DNA from: Achromobacter xylosoxidans
GTDB taxonomy: Bacteria; Pseudomonadota; Gammaproteobacteria; Burkholderiales; Burkholderiaceae_B
Assembly (NCBI RefSeq): GCF_002192695.1
Contig: NZ_MTLG01000002.1
Span: forward strand, 92,920 to 156,919
Length of the DNA: 64,000 nt
Reading direction: 5' to 3'
The first letter of the stretch is position 1. Each line of letters opens with the position of its first letter. The translations under genes were made by a program, and so were the position numbers. This document shows positions 34,886 to 45,803 of this stretch, piece by piece. Below the pieces are notes generated by a model. That model did not search any database. It was not told the origin of the DNA and saw nothing but the letters and a program-made list of their open reading frames with translations.

Positions 34886-35866
34886 TCAATCCAGTGTTTG
34901 CAGGTGGCGCCCGGCCGCCTGGTCGATGGCGGCAATGTCTTCAGGCGAGAGTTCCAGGGCGGCGGCGCCGGCGTTCTGCATGGCCTGCTGCGGGGTGCGG
35001 GCGCCGCACAGCGCCACGGACACGCCGCCTGGGCGCGCGGTCCAAGCAATCATCAGCTGCGAAGCCGAGCAGTCCAGCCGCTGGCACAGGGGCTCCAGTT
35101 CCGCGAAGAAACCTTGCAAGCGGCTGCGGTTGGCGACGCTGAAACGAGGGTTGCCGGCGCGCTGGTCGTCGCCGGTAAAGCGGCGCTCCGGATCGATGGG
35201 GCCGGCCAGCAGGCCGAGCGCCAGCGAGGAGTACCCGAGGATGCCGACGTTGTGGCTGCGGCACAGCGGCATCAGCGAGGCTTCGATCTCGCGGTCAATC
35301 AGGCTGTAGCGTTCCTGGATGGCGTCGACCTGGCCATGCCGCAGGTATTCGGCCAGGGTGCCGGGATCCACGTTGCTGACGCCGATGGCGCGGATCTTGC
35401 CTTGCCGCTTCAGGTCCAGCAAGGCGTCCATGGTCTCGGCGACGGGCGTGCCGGCGTCCTGCCAGTGGGTGATGTAGAGGTCGATGTAGTCCGTCCGCAG
35501 GCGCGCCAGGCTTTGCTCCACTTCATGGAAGATGGAAGCGCGGCCCAGGTGGCGATGCACGGCCTGACCCTCCTCGTCGAAAAAGTGCTCGCCCTGGCGG
35601 GTATGCCAGACCAGTCCGCACTTGGTGGCGATGACGGCTTGCTGGCGGCGCCCCTTGAGCGCCTGGCCGACCAGGCTTTCGGCGTGCCCCAGGCCATAGG
35701 CAGGCGCGGTGTCGATGAGCCGCACGCCCGCGTCCAGGGACGCCTGGATGGCGGCAATGGCGGCCGCATCGTCCCCGCCGCCCCACATCCAGCCGCCCAT
35801 GGCCCAGGTGCCCAGGCCGACGGATTCGCAGGCGATGCCGGACATGCCCAGCGTTGTAGTCTTCAT
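34886..35866 (-). CDS. Aldo/keto reductase
   Basis: 326 residues of the AKR superfamily (YghZ/Tas-like). The catalytic tetrad is visible: Asp and Tyr in LIDTAPAYGLGHAESLVG, Lys in VIATKCGLVW and His in LYITHWQDAG. The start overlaps the stop of the permease gene (ATGA). Within the sugar operon it likely interconverts an aldehyde or keto group of the imported compound. Confidence 0.9.
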   Translation of the reverse strand: MKTTTLGMSGIACESVGLGTWAMGGWMWGGGDDAAAIAAIQASLDAGVRLIDTAPAYGLGHAESLVGQALKGRRQQAVIATKCGLVWHTRQGEHFFDEEGQAVHRHLGRASIFHEVEQSLARLRTDYIDLYITHWQDAGTPVAETMDALLDLKRQGKIRAIGVSNVDPGTLAEYLRHGQVDAIQERYSLIDREIEASLMPLCRSHNVGILGYSSLALGLLAGPIDPERRFTGDDQRAGNPRFSVANRSRLQGFFAELEPLCQRLDCSASQLMIAWTARPGGVSVALCGARTPQQAMQNAGAAALELSPEDIAAIDQAAGRHLQTLD

Positions 35867-36890
35867 CGGGAAACCTTTTTGACGTTCATGAGATGGTCGA
35901 CGGTGACCGCGGCCAGCAGGATCAGCCCCTTGACGACGTCCTGCCAGTAGGGCGACACGTCCAGCAGGATCAGCGAGCTGGTGACGACCGACAGCAGGGC
36001 CAGGCCCAGCACCGCGCCCAGCACGGTGCCCGAGCCGCCCTTGAGGCTGGCGCCGCCGATCACCACCGCCGCGATGACGTTGAGCTCCATGCCCACGCCG
36101 AAATTGGGCGTGGCGGCGCCGAAGCGGGCCGTGTAGACCACCCCCGCGACGCCGGCCAGGGTCGAGCACAGCACGGTGACCCAGAACTTCACGCGGCCGG
36201 TGCGGATGCCGGCATAGAGCGCCGCCTTTTCATTGCTGCCGGTGTAGAACACCTTGCGCAGCAAGGAGGCGCGGCGCAACGCGAAGTCGCTGACGACGAC
36301 GATGGCGGCGAAGATCAGGATGACGGCGGGAATGCCCGCGATGGCTCCCTGCCCGATGAACTTGAACTGCGGCGGCAGGGAGAACAGCGATTGCGGCGTG
36401 CCCTGGGTGATGGCCAGGCACAGGCCGCGCACGATCACCATGAACGCCAGCGACGCGATGAAATGGCTGAGGCCGATGCGGGTGACGCAGCCGCCTATGA
36501 GCGCGCCCACCATCGTGCAGACGGCGATCGCGGCCAGGCTGGCGGTCCATGGGTCCAATCCCAGCAGGAACAGCTTGCCGGTGATGACCATGGCCAGGCA
36601 GACCACCGAGCCCACCGACAGATCGATGCCGCCGACAATGACCAGGATGGTCATGCCGACCACCACGATGCCTTCGATGGAAAACGACAGCAGCATGGCG
36701 CGCACGTTTTCCCAAGTCAGGAAATGCGGCGACGCGAAGCTCATGACGACGCACAGCGCGGCAATGATCAGCAGCAGCCCCGCTTCGCGGAAGCTGCCCA
36801 GCCGGCGTCCCGGGCGGGGACCTGTCGGCAGACCGGCGGCAGGTGGTATCAGGACCGCTTGCGCCGCCGGCTGGGTTTTCAGGTCGCTCG

Positions 36891-36894
<4 letters not shown>
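35863..36894 (-). CDS. Sugar ABC transporter permease (RbsC family)
   Basis: 343 residues, about 8-10 membrane helices, with the family segment VGMTILVIVGGIDLSVGSVV and NVIAAVVIGGASLKGGSGTVLG near the C-terminus. The N-terminal 30 residues are cytoplasmic and Pro/Arg-rich. Four-base overlaps on both sides tie it to the ATPase and reductase genes. Confidence 0.93.
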
Positions 36895-38410
<1,516 letters not shown>

Positions 38411-38414
<4 letters not shown>

Positions 38415-39445
38415 TCGTTGATGCCCTTGGTGCCGCGACGCGCCAGGTACTTGTCCCAATAGAAGTCGTCGGCGTTCGCCTTGCTGACGATGGACAGGCC
38501 GTTGTCCAGGAATGGCACGGCCATGGGGTTGGTGCCATTGCGCTTGGCGTCGTTCATCGGGTCGATCAGTTGCTGGTTGCGCGCCAGGAACAGCAGCATC
38601 ATGCCCATATAGCCCTGCACGCCCTGGTTCGGGTTGACGGAGCCAAAGACCTCGCCCGACTTGATCATGTCCAGGATCTTGGCGTTCACGTCGCAGCACA
38701 GGACCTTGATGTTCTTCTTGGTTTCGATGGAGGCCTGCGCCGCGCCCAGCGCCGAGTTGGCTTCGGGCATGAACAGGGCGCCCAGGCCGGGGTTGGCCTG
38801 CGCCAGGCTCAGCGTGGCCTGGTAGGCCTTGTTCGGGTCCTGGTTGCTGGCCGCGCGGCCCACCAGCTTCATGCCGGGATGCTGGGTCTTCATGCGGTTG
38901 ATGAAAGCGGCCACGCGGCGGTCATGGTTGTCCTGGCCGGGGTTTTCCAGCACCGCGTATTCACCCTTGCCATTGAGCGCGGCCGCGATGGCGTCGGCGG
39001 CCTGCGCGCCTTCGCGGTCGTTGTCCGAGGTGACAAAGGACACGCGCTTGGAATTGGGAGAGTCGGCCGCGAAGGTCACCACCGGGATGCCCATGGCCGC
39101 GGCGCGGTTGATGGGTTCGATGAAGGGGTCGGGGTTCATGGGATGCAGCAGGATGCCGGCCGGCTTGCGCGCCAGTTCTTGTTCGAACGAGGCCAGCTGC
39201 TTGTTGACGTCGTATTCGGGCGTGCCCGAATAGCGGGTGCGCACGCCAAGCGAATGGCCCAGCTGCTTCATCATTTCGTAGACAGGAAACCAGTACTCCA
39301 CCCCGGACACCATCACGTTCATCACGTAGACGTCGCTCGCGTTGCCGCGCAGCCCGGGGGCCTGCGGGGTGTTCTGCGCAAAGGCGTTGGCGCTCGCCAG
39401 GCCGGCGCCCGCCGCCGCTACGGTCTTCAAGAAATCTCGTCTCAT
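38411..39445 (-). CDS. Sugar ABC transporter periplasmic binding protein
   Basis: 344 residues, RbsB/peripla_BP_4 type. The Tat-like signal MRRDFLKTVAAAGAGLASAN is followed by VMVSGVEYWFPVYEMMKQLG. AAGGAG precedes this ATG, so it is preferred to one seven codons upstream. It is first in the minus-strand operon and binds the sugar or polyol for the importer; ligand unknown. Confidence 0.92.
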
Positions 39446-39524
39446 GTTCCGCTCCTTTTTTCGCATCGATCCAAGAACCCTGCAGTCCTCGGCGCCTGTT
39501 GTTCAACCTGTTTTGGTCGAATCG

Positions 39525-39536
39525 TTGTTATGACAT
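39525..39536. promoter_or_regulatory. GntR operator candidate 1
   Basis: TTGTTATGACAT, which shares GTTATGACAT with a second copy 88 bases away. The core GT-N4-AC dyad is typical of HutC-subfamily GntR sites. It lies about 80 bases upstream of the binding-protein start and would block the minus-strand promoter. Confidence 0.5.
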
Positions 39537-39612
39537 CGACGAACTATATTGCAGACGGATTTTTTAGATTACTAGGGGAAACACTGCTATCCTGCCTGAA
39601 ATTTCTGTAGAC

Positions 39613-39625
39613 AATGTTATGACAT
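39613..39625. promoter_or_regulatory. GntR operator candidate 2
   Basis: AATGTTATGACAT, a near-palindrome (ATGT...ACAT) that runs into the kinase ATG. With the copy at 39525 it brackets the divergent promoter region, so a repressor could shut off both operons. Confidence 0.5.
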
Positions 39626-41114
39626 GAAAACAGACATCTACCTGGGCATAGACATGGGCTCCACAGGCTTGAAGGCGGTTGCCTTCGAGGCCGGGAGCGG
39701 CGCCACACTGGCCGCGTCGGGCGGCGCGCTGCCCTATCGGCAATTGGCGCAAGGCGGTTGCGAACTGCCCGCGGACGCCATCCAGACGGCGCTGGCGCGG
39801 GCCTTGCAAGGCGTGGCGGCGCAACTGGGCCCGCGCGCGGCCGACGTGCGCGCGCTGTGCTGCACGGGCCACGGCGCCGGCTTGTATGCGCTGGATGCCA
39901 GCGGCCAATTACTGGAAGGCCGCGCGGTGGCGTCGACCGACCAGCGCGCCGCCGCCCGTGCCCGGGCGCTGGGCCACCGCATGGGCGACGCGCTGTATGA
40001 CGAAGTTGGCTGCCGGCCATGGTCGGGGCAGTCGTCGCTGATCGCTGCCGAACTCTACGGCGCAGACCCCGCGCAACTTCGCCGCATCCGCCATCTGCTG
40101 TTCGCCAAGGACTATCTGGGATTCCTGTTGACCGGCGAGATCGCCACGGACGCCAGCGACGCCAGTACAGCGGGCCTGCTGTCGCTCGACGCCGGGGCCT
40201 GGTCCACGATGGCTTTCGAGGCCGCCGGCCTGTCCGGCTTGGCCGCCACGGCGCTGGCGCCCATCGCGCCCAGCGGCGCCGTAATCGGCCGGCTGCGGCC
40301 AGCCCAGGCGGCCGCCTTCGGCTTGCCGGCCGGCCTGCCCGTGGCGCTCGGCGCAATCGATCTGCTCGCCTCGCTGAAAGCGGTGAACGCGGAACGCCAG
40401 GGCCACGCCGTGGCCGTGCTCGGCACCTGGTGCGTGAATGCGGTAGTGGCCCCAGCCCGCGAACCGAAGCCGGAAGTCGGCGCCATCGTCAGCTTCGGCG
40501 ATCCGGACCGCAGGCTCTACCTGGAAAACAGCCCCTCGTCGATGGCGAACGTGGCTTGGCTGGCTCGCACCTTGCAGTTCCCGGACGCGGCCGCGGCGGT
40601 GGATTGCGCGATGGGGGTGCCCTTGGGCGCCGAGGGCCTGCGTTTTCTGCCCTTCATCAATGGCGGCAGCTGGCCGGCGGGAGCCAGCGCGGGATACGTC
40701 GGCCTGCAAGGACATCACACCCGCGCGCACATGGCCCGCGCCGTGGTCGACGCCGTGGTGGCGCTGCACGCGCGGCACCTGAAACGCCTGGCGGCGCTTG
40801 GGTTGGGCGTGCCAGACAGGGTGGCCGCCCTGGGCGGCGGCGCCCGCGACCTGCGGCTGGCACAACTTCTGGCGGGCTTTCTGGGACACGCGGTGGAACG
40901 CTGCGGCGACGACGAAACCGGCGCGCGCGGCGCCGCCCTGTACGCCGCGCTGTCGCAGAACCCTGGCGGCAGCGACTTGCTGCCCGCCCCCTGCGAACGG
41001 GTCGAGCCCCTTGTCGCCGAGGCGCAGGCGCACGCCGACTTCTACGCCAGCTTCCACGGCTTGGTGGACAGCATGGCCCCCGCTTTCGACCATCTTGCGG
41101 GACCCGCCCGATGA
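39624..41114 (+). CDS. FGGY-family carbohydrate/polyol kinase (EryA-like)
   Basis: 496 residues. The N-terminal phosphate motif is GIDMGSTGLKAVAFE; GHGAGLYALDASG and LGTWCVNAVVAP are FGGY segments; the C-terminal ATP site is around VAALGGGARDLRLAQLLAG. With a GlpD-like dehydrogenase encoded next, the pair resembles EryA-EryB of erythritol catabolism, but other polyols are possible. Its stop overlaps the next start (ATGA). Confidence 0.9.
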   Translation: MKTDIYLGIDMGSTGLKAVAFEAGSGATLAASGGALPYRQLAQGGCELPADAIQTALARALQGVAAQLGPRAADVRALCCTGHGAGLYALDASGQLLEGRAVASTDQRAAARARALGHRMGDALYDEVGCRPWSGQSSLIAAELYGADPAQLRRIRHLLFAKDYLGFLLTGEIATDASDASTAGLLSLDAGAWSTMAFEAAGLSGLAATALAPIAPSGAVIGRLRPAQAAAFGLPAGLPVALGAIDLLASLKAVNAERQGHAVAVLGTWCVNAVVAPAREPKPEVGAIVSFGDPDRRLYLENSPSSMANVAWLARTLQFPDAAAAVDCAMGVPLGAEGLRFLPFINGGSWPAGASAGYVGLQGHHTRAHMARAVVDAVVALHARHLKRLAALGLGVPDRVAALGGGARDLRLAQLLAGFLGHAVERCGDDETGARGAALYAALSQNPGGSDLLPAPCERVEPLVAEAQAHADFYASFHGLVDSMAPAFDHLAGPAR

Positions 41115-42880
41115 CCCCGCGCACCTCCCCCTTCGCGCGTCCGGCCTCGTTGGCGGGCCGCCATTTTTCGACGGTGATCGTTGGCGCGGGCATCAACGGC
41201 GCTGGCGTATTCCGCGATCTGTCCTTGCAGGGCGTGGATTGCCTGATCGTGGACAAGGACGATGTGGCCGCCGGCGCCAGCAGCGCGCCGTCGCGCATGA
41301 TCCACGGCGGCTTGCGCTACCTGGAAAGCGGGTCATTTTCCCTGGTGGCGGAAGCCACGCGCGAACGCAACCTGCTGCTGCGCAACGCGGCGCATCTGGT
41401 GCAGCCGCTGGAAACCGTGGTGCCGCTGTCCAGCCGCTTCGGCGGCCTGTGGGGCAGCATGCTGCGCTTTGCCGGCCTGAACGCCTCGCCTGGCGCGCGC
41501 GGACTGTGCGTGGTGGGATTGGGCTTGCGCCTCTACGACAAGCTGGGCCGCAACCAGCGCGCCATGCCGGAACATCGCATCGAACGCGTACCGGCGGCGG
41601 ACAGCGCGCTGTTCGGCGCGGCGGTGCGCTGGACGGCCACGTATTACGACGCCTGGATACGGCATCCGGAATGGCTGGTGCTGGAATTGATCGACGATGC
41701 GCATCGCGGCCACCCGGCCTCGGTCGCGTCGAACTATTGCAGCGTGACCGCTTGCCAGGGCCGCGCCATCACGCTGCGCGACGCGCTGACCGGCGAATCC
41801 GTGCAAGTGACTGCCGACACGGTGGTCAACGCGACGGGCGCCTGGCTGGACCGCGCGGCTGGCGCCCTGGAAGGCGACGGCTCGCGCGTCATGGGCACCA
41901 AGGGATCACACCTGATCCTGGACCATCCGGCGCTGCGCGCAGCACTCCAGGACCGCATGGTCTACTTCGAGGCGTCCGACGGCCGGGTGTGCATCGTCTA
42001 CCCTTTCCTGGACCGGGTGCTGGTGGGATCCACCGACATTCCGGTGGACGATCCCGACCTCGCCGCGACCGAGCCGGCGGAGATCGACTACCTGCTCGAC
42101 GTGTTGCATGAGGTGTTTCCCCGCCTGGATTTCAGCCGCAAGGACGTGGTCTACACTTACGTGGGCGTCAGGCCGCTGGCCCAGTCGGATGCCGACAAGC
42201 CCGGACAGATATCGCGCGATCACGCGGTGGTGATCGACCCGCCCAACGCGCGGCGCGAGGTGCCGATGGTGTGCCTGGTCGGCGGCAAATGGACCACCTT
42301 CCGTTCGCTGGCGCAACTGGCGGCCGACGCGGTGCTGCAGCAACTGAACCGCGCGCGGCGGCAGTCAACCGAGCAAGTGGCTATCGGCGGCGGGGCGGGC
42401 ATGCCCGCCGATGCGGCGGGACGGCAACGCTTTCTGGACAGCATTCAGGCTGCCACCGCGCTGGACCGCGAGCGCGTCGCCGAACTGTTCATGCGCTATG
42501 GTTCACGGGCGGGCGCCGTGGCGGCGGATTTCGCGGCGGCGGGCGATAAGCCCTTGCGCCACGCGGCAGATCATTCAACAGCCGAGATCCGCTATCTGTG
42601 CCGCGAAACGTCTGTGCAGCACCTGGCCGACCTGGTGATCCGGCGCACCCTGCTGGCCATCCGCGGCCATGTCACGCCAGCGCTGCTGGCGGAACTGGCG
42701 GATATCGCCGCGGCCGAGCTGGGCTGGAGCCTTGCGCGCCGGCAAGACGAGTTACGGGCCTGCACCGCGACGCTGCGGGACCGGCATTGTGTTCAACTTC
42801 CTGCGGACGAGGCGCCCTGGGCAGAGCCCGCCGATTCCGCCTTGGCCGCAGGATCGATTTCCAATTCTTTGACGACATGA
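41111..42880 (+). CDS. FAD-dependent glycerol-3-phosphate-dehydrogenase-like enzyme (EryB/GlpD family)
   Basis: 589 residues. The FAD dinucleotide motif is STVIVGAGINGAGVFRDLSL, followed by GASSAPSRMIHGGLRYLESG, a GlpD signature. YTYVGVRPLAQSD and LVGGKWTTFRSLAQLA are conserved, and a GlpD C-terminal helical domain follows (about 430-560). It would oxidise the kinase product to a keto-phosphate and pass electrons to quinone at the membrane. The long frame upstream of 41111 is overlap with the kinase gene. Confidence 0.92.
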   Translation: MTPRTSPFARPASLAGRHFSTVIVGAGINGAGVFRDLSLQGVDCLIVDKDDVAAGASSAPSRMIHGGLRYLESGSFSLVAEATRERNLLLRNAAHLVQPLETVVPLSSRFGGLWGSMLRFAGLNASPGARGLCVVGLGLRLYDKLGRNQRAMPEHRIERVPAADSALFGAAVRWTATYYDAWIRHPEWLVLELIDDAHRGHPASVASNYCSVTACQGRAITLRDALTGESVQVTADTVVNATGAWLDRAAGALEGDGSRVMGTKGSHLILDHPALRAALQDRMVYFEASDGRVCIVYPFLDRVLVGSTDIPVDDPDLAATEPAEIDYLLDVLHEVFPRLDFSRKDVVYTYVGVRPLAQSDADKPGQISRDHAVVIDPPNARREVPMVCLVGGKWTTFRSLAQLAADAVLQQLNRARRQSTEQVAIGGGAGMPADAAGRQRFLDSIQAATALDRERVAELFMRYGSRAGAVAADFAAAGDKPLRHAADHSTAEIRYLCRETSVQHLADLVIRRTLLAIRGHVTPALLAELADIAAAELGWSLARRQDELRACTATLRDRHCVQLPADEAPWAEPADSALAAGSISNSLTT

Positions 42881-43632
42881 GCAGCCCCATCTCCACCGAA
42901 GCCATATTGGACCGCAGCGCCGACGCCCCGCTCTGGACGCAGTTCCGCGACGTGGTGCGCGGCAAGATCCTGCAAGGCGAACTGGCCGTGGGCGACAAGC
43001 TGCCTACCGAGGCCGAGTTCGGCGAACAATATGGCATTTCGCGCATCGTCGTGCGCGAAGCGCTGGCGGACCTGGTCCGCAACGGCCTGATCTACAAGAT
43101 CCGCGGCCAGGGCGCCTTCGTGTCGGCGCGCGAACGCGACGAAGACTTCGTGTCCACCGTACTGGGCTTTTCGGACGAGATGGAACGCAAGGGCCGCACG
43201 GTGCGCACCCAGGTGCTGCTGCAGGAACTGCGCGCGCCCACGGCGCACGAAGCCAGCTCGCTGGGGCTGACCGAAGACAGCCAGGTCGTGGCGCTCAAGC
43301 GGCTGCGCAGCGTCGACGGCGAACTGCAATTGCTGGTGGAAACCGCCGTGCCCGCGGACCTGGTGCCGGGCCTGCACCGCACCCGCCTGGAAAACCGTTC
43401 GCTCTACGACGTGCTGCGCCGCCAGTACGGCCTGCGCATCGTGCGCGCGGAACGTTGGATAGACGCGGTGCAACCGGACGCCCAGACCTGCGAACTGCTG
43501 GGCATGAAGGAACCCGAACCCTTGCTGCGCATCGAGTCCATCGCCTATGGCGCCAACGGGCGCGCGCTGGAGCACTACCGCGCCTTGCACCGCTGCAAGT
43601 CCAGCCGGCTGCATGTGCAGACCACGACCTGA
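42877..43632 (+). CDS. GntR-family (HutC subfamily) regulator
   Basis: 251 residues: a GntR winged helix (about 18-85, WTQFRDVVRGKILQGELAVGDKLP, YGISRIVVREALADLVRNGL) and a UTRA ligand domain (ALKRLRSVDGELQLLVETAV, EPLLRIESIAYG). It overlaps the dehydrogenase stop by four bases. It probably represses the divergent operons through the two sites at 39525 and 39613 until a sugar phosphate binds. Confidence 0.92.
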   Translation: MSSPISTEAILDRSADAPLWTQFRDVVRGKILQGELAVGDKLPTEAEFGEQYGISRIVVREALADLVRNGLIYKIRGQGAFVSARERDEDFVSTVLGFSDEMERKGRTVRTQVLLQELRAPTAHEASSLGLTEDSQVVALKRLRSVDGELQLLVETAVPADLVPGLHRTRLENRSLYDVLRRQYGLRIVRAERWIDAVQPDAQTCELLGMKEPEPLLRIESIAYGANGRALEHYRALHRCKSSRLHVQTTT

Positions 43633-43674
43633 GGCGGCAGGAGGCTGGCCTGTTCGGCGATCAAATTGAGAAGA

Positions 43675-43908
43675 TCAGTGCGCGGCTGCCGTCGAGGTCA
43701 ACGGCCTAACGGGCGGCTGCTCATGCTGTAGCGCCTGCCACAGATCATAGTTAGCCTGCATTGCGACCCAAGCCTGGGCAGTACTGGCCCCGGCATGCTC
43801 CAGGCGAACGGCAAGATCCGGGCTGATGCCCGGCTTGCCGTTGAGAACCCGTGAAAGCGCCACCCGCGACATGGCCTTGAAGTGGCATATCCTGAAGCAT
43901 CCGTCCAC
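43675..43908 (-). pseudogene. HigA-like antitoxin remnant (C-terminal part)
   Basis: About the last 65 residues of a HigA/XRE addiction-module antitoxin: MSRVALSRVLNGKPGISPDL, then AVRLEHAGASTAQAWVAMQ and NYDLWQALQ, the normal C-terminus of this family. The N-terminal third and any ribosome site are missing. The homology stops at about 43872, where integrase-like sequence on the other strand begins, so this is a truncated remnant at a recombination junction. No toxin partner is present. Confidence 0.65.
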
Positions 43909-44110
43909 GCAGATGGGCGCAAGACGTCAAGATGCTCTTCGAGCGCTACTCGGAGTGGATCGACAAGATGGCAAATCAGCTAGGGGGAGACAAGATGCGC
44001 TGGCTTGCTGCGCGGCATCTTCCGGAGAGGCCAATCAGACCTTCTGAACCGGAGTCGGAACAGCCACATCAGGCCCAGTGTGGACCCAAGCCATTCCTAA
44101 GTCTTGGATT
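43878..44110 (+). pseudogene. Tyrosine integrase remnant (C-terminal part)
   Basis: Two frame-disjoint stretches resemble the end of phage/ICE integrases: WHILKHPSTQM around 43883-43915, then QDVKMLFERYSEWID around 43920-43967 in another frame. The rest, up to the att-like site, is degraded. It is probably left from an older element at the same tRNA site. Confidence 0.45.
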
Positions 44111-44142
44111 TGGTGGCGCGCCCGACAGGAATCGAATCTGTG
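44111..44142 (-). other. att-like site: 3' end of tRNA-Arg(CCG)
   Basis: On the minus strand the sequence reads as the T-arm and acceptor 3' part of a tRNA ending ...CCTGTCGGGCGCGCCA, which fits bacterial tRNA-Arg(CCG). The D-arm and anticodon parts are absent, so it is not a gene but a duplicated 3' end, as left by tyrosine-integrase insertion. The real tRNA gene should lie at the far end of the element, outside the window. Confidence 0.65.
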
Positions 44143-44592
44143 CGGACGCAAATTAGCGCCAATTAGCGCGCAGAACGCATCATGAAGCATGCAAGATAGC
44201 CGCATTAAGTCGCACTAATTTGCGTGAATGGCCCCGCTTTTGGCCCCATCCCCGCTCGTGGCTGGCTACTAGTTTCTCCATCCCCCTCCCATGTTGAGGC
44301 CCCCTAGGAATGATCCATATGAGGTCAACGACCCTCGCGGGCGCACGCGTGCCTCGCCGCTTTGACGCGACATTTGAATACCCCTCCACCGCAAGGGCCG
44401 GGCGCCACGCCGCCCGACTGTGGTTTGAAGAACCGACGTCCCTCTCCCTGGCTCAGTTTCGAGATCATCACTTCCGCGATCACTGCCAGGGAAAGCAAGA
44501 CTCCCCGAGCGAGCGAGCCGTCAGAAAGTCCGCGTTCCACCAGGCCTTTACGGAGGCCGTTGGCCACATCGTCGTTGAGGAGGGACGCTTCT
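44143..44592. other. Non-coding left end of the integrative element
   Basis: 450 bases without a convincing gene. An inverted repeat, CGCAAATTAGCGC near 44148 and its partner GCACTAATTTGCG near 44212, lies next to the att-like site and could be integrase or excisionase arm sites. Short frames on both strands from 44310 on have no ribosome site or recognisable product. Confidence 0.5.
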
Positions 44593-44925
44593 ATGCGCAC
44601 GCTGCTTGAACGTCCGGTGAGTTTTCGTTTATCAGCGGAAAGCCATTCCAAGTACGAAGCGGCTGCGGCACAACTCGGCATGCGGTTGTCTCAGTACCTT
44701 CGCTTGCGTTTGGAAGTGGATGACTCTGTGTCCGAGCAGCTTTCGCAGCTGCGCCTGACGATGCTAGATGTTGCGCCGAACTCTGACGCCACCGCCCGCA
44801 CCAATCCGGCGCTCGTGGAACTACTTCTGCTGGTACGCCGAGGCAGCAGTCCTGGTGAAGTGCGCGCCGTCCATCACGAGCTCGAGCGCCAAGGCTTAAC
44901 GCCCTGGTCGCCAGAATCGGCGTAG
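44593..44925 (+). CDS. Small ribbon-helix-helix/MobC-like protein
   Basis: 110 residues with GAGGAGGG upstream. VSFRLSAESHSKYEAAAAQL then GMRLSQYLRLRLE resembles the arc-type ribbon-helix-helix N-terminus of relaxosome accessory proteins (MobC) and plasmid RHH regulators. It is the first intact gene inside the element, just before the pilus operon. It may act at oriT or as a regulator; moderate certainty only. Confidence 0.55.
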   Translation: MRTLLERPVSFRLSAESHSKYEAAAAQLGMRLSQYLRLRLEVDDSVSEQLSQLRLTMLDVAPNSDATARTNPALVELLLLVRRGSSPGEVRAVHHELERQGLTPWSPESA

Positions 44926-45008
44926 TCACCGGCATCTACCGCGCCCTCGCGCACTCGAGGCGCTTCCCTCTACATCTCGGGCAGTCCTTGCCCCCCGGAG
45001 TCTTCCCC

Positions 45009-45779
45009 ATGCACACCCCCGCCCTGGTGGCCGTCCTCGCGACGGCCTTCCTCCTTTCGGCCTGCGGTTTCGCCCCGCCCGCGCCGGCCCAACCGAAAGA
45101 TACGCCCCGTGTGGCAATCAATCGCGTCGATCCTCGCCTGGTAGGCCCGGCCGCCCAGCCGGCAGCTTCGTCCGAGTCTCCCGGCGCTGCGGCAAACTCC
45201 ATGCCGGCGTCCGATCTACCGGGTAATTCTGCCCCGCCCACTAAGACGCCAACCTCCCTTGCATCGGTCGCCGCAATACCAGTACCCGAAGCGCCGGGCA
45301 AGAGTGAATCCGCCCCAGGCCCGTCTCATGCCGGGGCCCCAGCCGAGCAAACAGCCAACGACCAGCCCGCCGCCATCAAAATTGCCGCCTCCCTCGTCGC
45401 TGGCCAAGAAATGCTGTCTTCCCTGCCGGCCGAATCGAGCGCCGCCGAAGCCATCCCGCAGGCAGACCCCGAGCCAGTCATCCTGAAGGAAATCTGGAAG
45501 ATCAGCCCGGAAGACCGCACCGTGCGGCAGGCGCTGGCTCGATGGGCAGGCAAGGCCGGCTGGACTTTCGGCCCGGATCAATGGGAAGTGAACTTCGATC
45601 TTCCGATCCAGGCGCCGGCCGAATTCGAGGCCGCGAGCTTCCAGGAGGCAACCCAGGCCCTCTCCCAGGCGGTTGCCATGACCGAATCGCCCATCCGCCC
45701 GTGCTTTTACGGCAACCGCGTGCTGCGCGTGGTGCCCTTCACCCGAAGCTGCAATCGCTCCCCTGCCACGCAATCCTAG
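45009..45779 (+). CDS. pilL: PilL-like lipoprotein with TcpQ domain
   Basis: 256 residues. The lipoprotein signal ends FLLSAC (Cys19), followed by a long Pro/Ala-rich low-complexity region (about 25-150). The C-terminal domain from about 160 (DRTVRQALARWAGKAGWTF, SFQEATQALSQAVAMTES, PCFYGNRVLRVV) matches the TcpQ/PilL C-terminal fold. It is the outer-membrane accessory of type IVb thin pili. It starts the pil operon. PilM, often between PilL and PilN, is absent. Confidence 0.85.
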   Translation: MHTPALVAVLATAFLLSACGFAPPAPAQPKDTPRVAINRVDPRLVGPAAQPAASSESPGAAANSMPASDLPGNSAPPTKTPTSLASVAAIPVPEAPGKSESAPGPSHAGAPAEQTANDQPAAIKIAASLVAGQEMLSSLPAESSAAEAIPQADPEPVILKEIWKISPEDRTVRQALARWAGKAGWTFGPDQWEVNFDLPIQAPAEFEAASFQEATQALSQAVAMTESPIRPCFYGNRVLRVVPFTRSCNRSPATQS

Positions 45780-45803
45780 CCGTGGCATAGACCAGGAACC
45801 CCA

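Noticed and set aside
44325..44681. 118-codon minus-strand ORF with a hydrophobic stretch near the element's left end
   Set aside because: It overlaps the start of the better supported RHH-like gene at 44593, lacks a ribosome site, and its Gly/Arg-rich tail is not protein-like.
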